Positions 1-5,186 of a stretch of DNA of 5,186 bases are shown one piece after another; position 1 is the first letter of the stretch; each line of letters opens with the position of its first letter. The notes beneath the pieces were generated by a model. That model had not been told where the DNA came from. It saw only the letters and a program-made list of their open reading frames with translations, and did no database searches. A program made the translations under genes and the position numbers. Origin of the DNA: Solimonas sp966252075 (GTDB lineage: Bacteria > Pseudomonadota > Gammaproteobacteria > Nevskiales > Nevskiaceae); the NCBI GenBank assembly GCA_966252075.1, contig CBINNP010000251.1, forward strand, positions 1 to 5,186, read 5' to 3'.

Positions 1-510
1 CAGGCCTTCGGCCGGGCCGACCGGGTCGGTCGAGTCGATGATGATCAGATCGATCGAGCCCGGCGCCGCGTCCTTCATCCACTGGATGCCGTCGCCGAAG
101 AACAGGGTCGCGCGCGGATCGCTGTTCTTGTCGCACAGCTCGGGGAAGTACTGCTCGGACAGGCGGGTGACGCGCTCGTCGATCTCGACCTGTGTGGCCG
201 ACTTCACTTCCGGGTGCTTGAGCACTTCGCGCAGCGTGCCGCAATCGCCGCCGCCGACGATGACGACGGTTTCCGGATTCGGGTGCGAGTTGAGCGCCGG
301 GTGCGACATCATCTCGTGGTAGAGGAAGTTGTCGCGCGTCGACACCATCGTGCAGCCGTCGATCGTCATCAGATAGCCGAAGGTCTCGGTCTTCCAGATT
401 TCGATCTTCTGGTACGGCGTCTGCTCCTCGTGGAGCTTTTCGCCCTTGAGCGAGAACGCGGTGCCGGTCGATTCCATCGGCTCGGTGAACCAGCTGCGAT
501 CCAGCGTCAT
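1..510 (-). CDS. speE: Spermidine synthase SpeE (5' part; 3' end lies beyond the left edge)
   Basis: This enzyme transfers the aminopropyl group of decarboxylated S-adenosylmethionine to putrescine, giving spermidine and methylthioadenosine in the cytosol. The 170 visible residues cover the N-terminal beta domain and the first half of the Rossmann domain. Family marks seen are YQKIEIW (residues 33-39), the substrate-pocket segment DNFLYHEMMSHP (60-71), the nucleotide loop GGGDCGTLREV (86-96), the ribose-binding acidic end of VEID (108-111), and the active-site loop DSTDPVGPAEG (159-169). Asp159 and Asp162 match the catalytic pair of characterised spermidine synthases. The family usually has about 280-290 residues, so roughly 115 are missing off the left edge. 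The ATG complementary to 508-510 was chosen because a GAGGA sits 4 nt upstream and translation gives the expected family N-terminus. The Cys in GGGDCG replaces the more common Gly or Ala; I recall this as normal in Xanthomonadales. The gene is divergent from speA. Use of agmatine as acceptor instead of putrescine cannot be excluded from sequence. Confidence 0.96.
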   Translation of the reverse strand, partial: MTLDRSWFTEPMESTGTAFSLKGEKLHEEQTPYQKIEIWKTETFGYLMTIDGCTMVSTRDNFLYHEMMSHPALNSHPNPETVVIVGGGDCGTLREVLKHPEVKSATQVEIDERVTRLSEQYFPELCDKNSDPRATLFFGDGIQWMKDAAPGSIDLIIIDSTDPVGPAEGL

Positions 511-514
511 GATG

Positions 515-519
515 TCCTC
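515..519 (-). promoter_or_regulatory. Ribosome binding site of speE
   Basis: On the minus strand GAGGA lies 4 nt before the speE ATG (complement of 508-510). It is a good anti-Shine-Dalgarno match with slightly short spacing, and it supports this start codon. Confidence 0.6.
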
Positions 520-605
520 GTAAAGTGGTGGATGCGGATGTTTGCGCCCCGCGCAGGATGGCGACGATGCAGCGGCGCCGGTCGCACGGGGCCGACGCGC
601 GGCCC

Positions 606-611
606 TACAAT
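606..611 (+). promoter_or_regulatory. Candidate -10 element for speA
   Basis: TACAAT matches five of six bases of TATAAT and stands out in GC-rich surroundings. The best -35-like hexamer (GTCGCA, 581-586) is poor and 19 nt away, so any promoter here would be weak or activator-dependent. A start about 7 nt downstream would give a speA leader of roughly 45-50 nt. The inverted repeat GGGCC (589-593) / GGCCC (601-605) directly abuts the hexamer and could be a protein-binding site, though such repeats are common in GC-rich DNA. Confidence 0.3.
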
Positions 612-621
612 TGCCGCCCCG

Positions 622-641
622 CGCGCCTTTGTGCGGGCGCG
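622..641 (+). repeat. Short inverted repeat in the speA leader
   Basis: CGCGCC (622-627) and GGCGCG (636-641) can form a 6-bp all-GC stem with an 8-nt loop, ending about 23 nt before the speA start codon. It lies in the presumed 5' untranslated region of speA and next to the candidate speE -10. There is no T run, so it is not a terminator. It may affect translation, or it may be chance in GC-rich sequence. Confidence 0.25.
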
Positions 642-647
642 AGTATA
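642..647 (-). promoter_or_regulatory. Candidate -10 element for speE
   Basis: The minus strand reads TATACT, five of six matches to TATAAT, in an otherwise very GC-rich spacer. A weak -35 (TTCATT, three of six) lies 16 nt upstream, inside the first codons of speA. If used, the speE mRNA would carry a leader of about 125 nt and the promoter would overlap the speA translation start. This is only a pattern match. Confidence 0.25.
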
Positions 648-664
648 TCGAGTGATGTGCAGAA

Positions 665-2557
665 ATGAATGACGCGAAGCCGCACTGGGACGCAGCGCAG
701 GCCAATGAGCTGTACAACGTGCCGCAGTGGGGCGAAGGCTATTTCGACGTCGACGCCCGCGGCCATGTGCGCGTGCGGCCGCACCGCGAGCAGTCGCCAC
801 TGGCGATCGACCTGTACGAGCTGGTGCAGAAGCTGCCGGAGCAGAAGCTCGCACTGCCGGTGCTGCTGCGCTTCGCCGATATCCTGCACGACCGCGTCGA
901 TCAGCTGACCGGCGCCTTCGCGCAGGTCATCGGCGAACTCGGTTATCGCGGCCGTTACACCGCGGTCTATCCGATCAAGGTCAACCAGCAGGGCGACGTG
1001 GTCGAGGAGATCGTCCGCCACGGCGGCGAGCGCGTCGGCCTGGAAGCCGGCAGCAAACCGGAGCTGGCGGCGGTGCTCGGCCTGGCCCGTCCGGGCAGCG
1101 TGGTGGTCTGCAACGGCTACAAGGACCGCGCCTACATCCGCCGCGCGCTGATCGGCGCCAAGCTGGGTCATCAGGTGTATGTCGTCGTCGAGAAGCTTTC
1201 CGAGCTGCCATTGCTGATCGAGGAATCGAACACGCTCGGCGTCGCGCCGCTGATCGGCCTGCGCGTAAGGCTGTCGGCCAATTTCACCAGCACCCAGCAG
1301 AACACCGGCGGTGAGAAGGCCAAGTTCGGCCTCAGTTCGCCGCAGGTGCTGGAAGCGCTGGAGATGTTGCGCGCGGCCGGCCATCTCGACGCGGTGCGGA
1401 TGGTGCACTTCCATCTCGGCTCGCAGGTCGCCAACGTGCAGGACGTTGCCCGTGGCCTGCGCGAGGCGGCGCGCTTCTACGTCGAGCTGCGCCGGCTTGG
1501 CGCGCCGGTGGGCATCGTCGACGTCGGCGGCGGTCTGGGCGTCGACTACGAAGGCACGCGCTCACGCTCGTTCTGCTCGATGAACTATTCGCTGCGCGAG
1601 TACGCGCGCAACATCCTGCGCACGCTGCAGGAGGTCTGCGCGGCGGAGGGCATGCCGGAGCCGGACGTGATCTCCGAGTCCGGCCGCGCGCTGACCGCGC
1701 ATCATGCGGTGCTGATCGCCGACGTCGTCGATCACGACGCGGTGCCGGAAAGCGCATTGGAGGCACCCCCGACGGAGTCACCGACGATCCTGCACGAGCT
1801 GCATGCGCTGCTCGGCGAGATCGACGCGCAGGGCCCGGTGGAAACCCTGCACGACGCCGCGCAGTTCTTCGCCGATGCGCAGGCGCAGTACACGCTGGGC
1901 CTGCTGAGCCTGCCGCAGCGCGCTTATGCGGAGCGCGCCTATTACGCCGTCGCGCGCGCCGTGCTGCCCAAGCTGGACCCGACGATCCGTGCGCAGCGCG
2001 AGGCCATCGACGAAGTCCGCAACAAGCTGGCGGCCAAGTACTTCTGCAATTTCTCGGTGTTCCAGTCGGTGCCGGACGCCTGGGCGATCGACCAGGTGTT
2101 CCCGATCATGCCGATCCACCGCCTCGACGAGCGGCCCGAGGTGCGTGCGAGGCTTTGCGATCTGACCTGCGATTCCGACGGTCGCCTCGACCAGTACGTG
2201 GACCGCGAAGGCCTGATGCCGACGCTGGCGCTGCATCCGCTGCGCGCCGGCGAGCCCTACCTGATCGGCTTCTTCATGGTCGGCGCGTACCAGGAAATTC
2301 TCGGCGACATGCACAACCTGTTCGGCGACACCAATGCGGTGAACGTCGTGCCGGACGGCGCCGGTGGCTGGCGCTTCGCCGGCGCCGAAGCGGGCGACCG
2401 TACCGACGAGCTGCTGCGCTACGTGCACCTGGAGCCCGAAAAGCTGGCTGACGCCTATCGCGCCAAGCTCACCGCGTCCGGCCTGCCGGCCGCCGAGCAG
2501 CAGGCGCTCTATGCGGAGCTGGAAGCCGGGCTCAGCGGTTACACCTACCTGAGCTGA
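665..2557 (+). CDS. speA: Biosynthetic arginine decarboxylase SpeA
   Basis: SpeA is a PLP-dependent alanine-racemase-fold (fold III) decarboxylase that turns arginine into agmatine and CO2, the entry to putrescine by the arginine route. The 630 residues compare with about 630-660 for the family (E. coli 658), so the gene is complete. The PLP Schiff-base lysine is Lys105 in VYPIKVNQQ (101-109). HFHLGSQ (248-254) and the glycine-rich phosphate loop VDVGGGLGVDY (285-295) complete the barrel signature. ESGRALTAHHA (338-348) and the C-terminal-domain motif LTCDSDGRLDQY (500-511), with catalytic Cys502, mark the second half of the active site. GAYQEILGDMHNLFGD (540-555) is also typical. The start is well fixed: an in-frame TGA at 653-655 precedes it and no other start codon lies between. 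No good Shine-Dalgarno is visible. There is no signal peptide, so it is cytosolic. It is divergent from speE, and its stop lies 11 bp from the stop of the convergent gene. Confidence 0.97.
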   Translation: MNDAKPHWDAAQANELYNVPQWGEGYFDVDARGHVRVRPHREQSPLAIDLYELVQKLPEQKLALPVLLRFADILHDRVDQLTGAFAQVIGELGYRGRYTAVYPIKVNQQGDVVEEIVRHGGERVGLEAGSKPELAAVLGLARPGSVVVCNGYKDRAYIRRALIGAKLGHQVYVVVEKLSELPLLIEESNTLGVAPLIGLRVRLSANFTSTQQNTGGEKAKFGLSSPQVLEALEMLRAAGHLDAVRMVHFHLGSQVANVQDVARGLREAARFYVELRRLGAPVGIVDVGGGLGVDYEGTRSRSFCSMNYSLREYARNILRTLQEVCAAEGMPEPDVISESGRALTAHHAVLIADVVDHDAVPESALEAPPTESPTILHELHALLGEIDAQGPVETLHDAAQFFADAQAQYTLGLLSLPQRAYAERAYYAVARAVLPKLDPTIRAQREAIDEVRNKLAAKYFCNFSVFQSVPDAWAIDQVFPIMPIHRLDERPEVRARLCDLTCDSDGRLDQYVDREGLMPTLALHPLRAGEPYLIGFFMVGAYQEILGDMHNLFGDTNAVNVVPDGAGGWRFAGAEAGDRTDELLRYVHLEPEKLADAYRAKLTASGLPAAEQQALYAELEAGLSGYTYLS

Positions 2558-2568
2558 GCGGCAGGACT

Positions 2569-4293
2569 TTAGTAGTCGAGCACCGCCAGTTCCGGCCGGT
2601 AGACCCAGCCCTTGAAACTGTCGAGCAGCGGCTTGCGCTCGCAGTCCTCCAGCTTGCCGGCACACAGCCGACGCATCGCCGACAGGCCGTCGAAGTACTC
2701 GTTGCGCGCCAGGCCCGCCGTATCGGCGATCAGTGACGGCAGCAGCGCGATGTCGAGCAGCGCCGGCGAGTCGACTGGATTGATCGGCCGGTAGTTGCTG
2801 CGCAGTTGATACTGGGTGATGAAGTCGGGCTTCGGTTCGCGTAGCGCGTAGGCTGGCTGCGCCTCCTCGAAGTAGGCCTGGTGATCGCCGAAGTACGCCC
2901 ATAGCGTGCGGCGCGGCTGCTGTTTCAGATAGCTCTCCAGCGCCGCGATGCTGCCGTCCAGGGTGACCATCTTGTTGCTGTAGTCGCTGAGCTTGCCCTT
3001 CAGCGACTTCGGAAGGCCGGCATGGGCCAGACCCGGCAGCACCGGCGTGTCCTTGGGATACGGCGCGTGCTCGTGGATCGACAGCATGTACAGGAACAGC
3101 GGGCACGGATCGCCGGTGTTCAGGGCGTTGCGCTTGAGCAGCGTCACCGCCGCCTCGGCCAGCCGCGGACTGGTGGCGATGTCCCACTCGTCGCCCGGCA
3201 CGCCGTCGTACTCGGGGAAGTCGCGCAGCGTCAGCACCTGATCGAAGCCCAGCTGCTCGTAGATGCGGCCGGCGCCGTAGAAACGCTTGAAAGTCGGCAT
3301 CAGCACCACGGTGCGGTAGCCGCTGGCACGGAAACGTTCGACCAGATGCGACTGCACGTGCGGCGTCACCGAGTTGAAGACCAGGTTGCGGCGTGCGCCG
3401 AAGTCGTCCGGCACCAGTCCCGTCAGCAACGAGAACTCCGACAGCCAGGTCTTGCCGCCATAGGTGTGCACGCGCAGCAGGCCCTGCGCGCGCGTCTCGG
3501 CGCGCTTGTCGAACATCTTCAGCTTGGGCCACTGCGCGCCTTCGATCCGGTAGCCGCGCGGATCGAAAGTCGATTCGTTGAGCCAGACCACCACGTCCGG
3601 CCTGGCGCCGCCCGCCGCGACCGGCACCGGCGGCAGCGCCTGCGCCTGTTCGCGGAACAGCGTTGCATCGTGCGCGGGCAGCGAGTCCGGCCGCTCGAAG
3701 ACGTTGTACGAATACACCAGCCGGCTCATCACGCCGCAGACCTGCAACTTGCCGCAGTCGGCGTCATCGCGGAATACCTGCCAGGTGTGGTGGTAGCGGT
3801 TCTGCCAGGCGAACACAGCCCAGGCGGCCAGCGCCGCGACGCAGACCGCGCGCAGCCGCCCGTTCAGCAGCGCGCCGCGCGGCGCGAACCAGGCGCGTGC
3901 GATCAGCGCCGCCGCCAGCACCACGAAAGCCGCCGCCGCCGCCTGCAAGCGCGGGTAGCGGGCGATGATGGTCCAGTTGGCGCTCTGGCCGATGAAGTAG
4001 AAGTCGAGCAGCGCGAGGCGGTTGTCGAAGTACTTCAGCTTCAGCTCGCCGGCACCCCAGGTGAGGAGGCTCAGCAGCGTTGCCACTGCCAGCGCGACGC
4101 GCCAGCGACCGGTCGCAGCGAGCGTCGCCAGCAGCGGCACCGCGAACAGGCCGAGGTTGATCAGCGCGCAGGTGAAGTCGTCGCTGTACTGCAGCGATAC
4201 ACGCAGCGCCCACAGCATTGCCGCTGCCTGGATCAGGCCAAGGCCAAGCAGCGGCAGCTGCGTGCGGATGCCGGGCAGGGTGGAAGCGGTCAT
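2569..4293 (-). CDS. LtaS/sulfatase-family membrane phosphotransferase (acceptor unknown)
   Basis: This 574-residue protein has the architecture of LtaS, OpgB and related transferases: hydrophobic segments near residues 15-30, 42-60, 65-80, 117-136 and 147-163, then a large catalytic domain (about 230-530) expected in the periplasm. Metal and catalytic motifs are in the family order: Glu240 in VVWLNEST, the nucleophile Thr282 in YGGKTWLSEF (278-287), His409 in HEHAPYP (407-413) and Asp470-His471 in YFGDHQAYF (467-475). By family knowledge such enzymes move phosphoglycerol or phosphoethanolamine from a phospholipid to a cell-envelope glycan or lipid; true sulfatases instead use a Cys/Ser-x-Pro-x-Arg site, not seen here. 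The substrate cannot be told from sequence, so no symbol is given. Cys180/Cys186 and Cys544/Cys551 could form disulfides. The ATG has only a weak upstream AAGA-like ribosome site. sat lies upstream on the same strand beyond a terminator, so this gene probably has its own promoter in 4294-4394; I see no convincing one. Confidence 0.88.
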   Translation of the reverse strand: MTASTLPGIRTQLPLLGLGLIQAAAMLWALRVSLQYSDDFTCALINLGLFAVPLLATLAATGRWRVALAVATLLSLLTWGAGELKLKYFDNRLALLDFYFIGQSANWTIIARYPRLQAAAAAFVVLAAALIARAWFAPRGALLNGRLRAVCVAALAAWAVFAWQNRYHHTWQVFRDDADCGKLQVCGVMSRLVYSYNVFERPDSLPAHDATLFREQAQALPPVPVAAGGARPDVVVWLNESTFDPRGYRIEGAQWPKLKMFDKRAETRAQGLLRVHTYGGKTWLSEFSLLTGLVPDDFGARRNLVFNSVTPHVQSHLVERFRASGYRTVVLMPTFKRFYGAGRIYEQLGFDQVLTLRDFPEYDGVPGDEWDIATSPRLAEAAVTLLKRNALNTGDPCPLFLYMLSIHEHAPYPKDTPVLPGLAHAGLPKSLKGKLSDYSNKMVTLDGSIAALESYLKQQPRRTLWAYFGDHQAYFEEAQPAYALREPKPDFITQYQLRSNYRPINPVDSPALLDIALLPSLIADTAGLARNEYFDGLSAMRRLCAGKLEDCERKPLLDSFKGWVYRPELAVLDY

Positions 4294-4394
4294 GGAACTG
4301 TCATCTTGCGAAGGCGCGCACTGTAAGGCCCGGATCGGACAAATGAAATGCCGGTTGTCAGCTGAAGCCCGGCTTGCTGGCCCGCAGCGGGCAC

Positions 4395-4427
4395 AAAAAA
4401 ACCGCCGTCCGGCACCGGACGGCGGTT
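4395..4427 (-). terminator. Intrinsic terminator of sat
   Basis: On the minus strand a perfect 12-bp stem (4427-4416 with 4411-4400) closes on a 4-nt loop (4415-4412) and runs directly into a T tract: seven minus-strand T residues are complementary to the A run 4395-4401, with the first two also pairing at the stem base. It begins 21 nt after the sat stop codon. The plus strand has no T run on the other side, so it acts in one direction and insulates the downstream membrane transferase gene from sat transcription. Confidence 0.93.
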
Positions 4428-4448
4428 GGCTACGGTCAGGCTGAAAAA

Positions 4449-5186
4449 CTAGCCGCCGATCGACTGGTAATAGTCCATCAGGATCTTGGCGACTTCCGGA
4501 CGCGAGAACTCCGGCGGCGGCGCGATGCCGGCGCCGAGCATCTGGCGGACCTTGGTGCCGGACAGGTTGATGAAGTCGTCCGCCGTGTGGTCCGGCGCCT
4601 CGCGCATCATCACCACGCGCTCCAGTTTCTTTGAGTACGCGGTGTTGTCAGCGCGGAAGATCTGGATCTGCAGCGCACCGGCCGGCACCTTGTCGTCGAA
4701 GATCGTCTGCGCGTCGAAGGCGCCGTAGTAGTCGCCGACGCCGGCGTGGTCGCGGCCGACGATCAGGTAATCGCAGCCCATGTTCTGGCGGAACACCGCG
4801 TGCAGCACCGCCTCGCGCGGACCGGCATAGAGCATGTCGAAGCCGTAGCCGGTGATCATCACCGTGTTCTTCGGGAAGTAGTTGTCGACCATCGTGCGAA
4901 TCGCCGCGTCACGAACCGGCGCCGGGATATCGCCGTCCTTGAGCTTGCCGAGCAGCATGTGGATGACGATGCCGTCGGTGCCGAGGCGCTCGTGCGCCAT
5001 GCGGCACAGCTCTTCGTGGGCGCGGTGCATCGGGTTGCGCGTCTGGAAAGCCACGATCTTGTTCCAGCCGCGCGCCTGGATCTCGCGACGGATTTCGACG
5101 GCGGTGCGGAAGGTGTCCGGGAACTCGCTCTGGAAGTAGCTGTAGTTCAGCACTTCGATCGGGCCGGACAGCAAGGTGTTGCCGAG
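4449..5186 (-). CDS. sat: Sulfate adenylyltransferase Sat (ATP sulfurylase), C-terminal part
   Basis: Sat interconverts ATP plus sulfate with adenosine 5'-phosphosulfate (APS) and pyrophosphate in the cytosol. The reading frame is open to the right edge, beginning with Leu-Gly-Asn-Thr there; the 245 visible residues are the catalytic part of a protein normally near 400, so the N-terminal PUA-like domain lies outside. Counting from the edge, the ATP-sulfurylase signature QTRNPMHRAH is at 48-57, the loop GDIPAPVRDAAIRT at 85-98, GFDMLYAGPREA at 115-126, and the second active-site motif GRDHAGVGDYYGAFDAQ at 144-160. The protein ends shortly after SGTKVRQML (209-217) at YYQSIGG, so no APS kinase domain is fused to it. 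This is the single-chain Sat type, unrelated to CysDN, and from memory very close to Sat of purple sulfur bacteria, where it works in reverse to make ATP from APS. An assimilatory role is also possible. The strong terminator downstream makes it the last gene of its transcript. Confidence 0.96.
   Translation of the reverse strand, partial: LGNTLLSGPIEVLNYSYFQSEFPDTFRTAVEIRREIQARGWNKIVAFQTRNPMHRAHEELCRMAHERLGTDGIVIHMLLGKLKDGDIPAPVRDAAIRTMVDNYFPKNTVMITGYGFDMLYAGPREAVLHAVFRQNMGCDYLIVGRDHAGVGDYYGAFDAQTIFDDKVPAGALQIQIFRADNTAYSKKLERVVMMREAPDHTADDFINLSGTKVRQMLGAGIAPPPEFSRPEVAKILMDYYQSIGG

Noticed and set aside
214..672. A 152-codon plus-strand open frame covering the speE start and the intergenic region.
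   Set aside because: It is mostly antisense to conserved speE and extends into the spacer with Arg/Gly/Ala-rich sequence. It has no ribosome site or motif.
605..1414. A 269-codon minus-strand open frame opposite the start of speA.
   Set aside because: It is fully antisense to conserved speA coding sequence, has low-complexity content and lacks supporting motifs.
1740..1800. A possible insertion in SpeA around residues 360-376 (Pro/Glu/Thr-rich).
   Set aside because: It looks like the variable linker between the barrel and the helical part of SpeA proteins. The frame is intact and all flanking motifs are present.
1778..3532. A 584-codon open frame on the minus strand spanning the end of speA and most of the transferase gene.
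   Set aside because: It crosses the speA 3' end and runs out of frame through the well-supported transferase gene. The translation is low-complexity, rich in Arg, Ala and Gln, with no recognisable motif. Long antisense frames are expected in DNA with this GC content and codon bias.
3022..4326. A 434-codon open frame on the plus strand opposite the transferase gene.
   Set aside because: It is rich in Arg, Gln, His and Val with no domain. It is the mirror of a GC-biased coding strand whose own protein has clear family motifs.
4380..4392. Odd palindrome GCCCGC-A-GCGGGC beside the terminator.
   Set aside because: It can form at most a 5-bp stem with a 3-nt loop. It lies past the T run of the sat terminator on the minus strand, and no terminator or operator role is supported. 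It is likely chance in GC-rich DNA.
5172..5174. TTG as a possible sat start codon.
   Set aside because: The frame continues open to the window edge and the encoded residues are internal Sat sequence. The real start must lie well beyond position 5186.

Overview
The window is GC-rich (roughly two-thirds G+C by eye), densely coding bacterial DNA. The gene content points to a gammaproteobacterium. The SpeE nucleotide-binding loop (GGGDCGTLREVLKH) and the biosynthetic-type SpeA are of the kind I recall from Xanthomonadales and Chromatiales-like lineages. The ATP sulfurylase is the single-chain Sat type that closely resembles, from memory, the enzyme of purple sulfur bacteria such as Allochromatium vinosum, not the CysDN heterodimer. 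The taxonomic placement is inference.

Layout. (1) 1-510, minus strand: 5' part of speE (spermidine synthase), running off the left edge. (2) 511-664: a 154-bp divergent intergenic region with the speE ribosome site, candidate -10 elements for both directions and small inverted repeats. (3) 665-2557, plus strand: complete speA (biosynthetic arginine decarboxylase, 630 aa). (4) 2569-4293, minus strand: a complete 574-aa inner-membrane protein with five predicted membrane segments and a periplasmic LtaS/sulfatase-fold catalytic domain, probably a phosphoglycerol or phosphoethanolamine transferase of unknown acceptor. It converges on speA with only 11 bp between the stop codons. (5) 4294-4448: intergenic, dominated by a strong intrinsic terminator (4395-4427) that ends the transcript of the next gene. 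(6) 4449-5186, minus strand: the C-terminal ~60% of sat (sulfate adenylyltransferase), running off the right edge.

How the genes relate. speA and speE form a divergent polyamine pair: SpeA makes agmatine from arginine, agmatine is normally converted to putrescine by enzymes not in this window, and SpeE adds an aminopropyl group to make spermidine. sat belongs to sulfate activation or, run in reverse, to the last step of sulfur oxidation. A terminator separates it from the membrane transferase gene, so those two same-strand genes are probably not one operon. I see no mobile element, CRISPR array, tRNA or rRNA, and no clear new multi-gene system. The least understood gene is the LtaS-like transferase.
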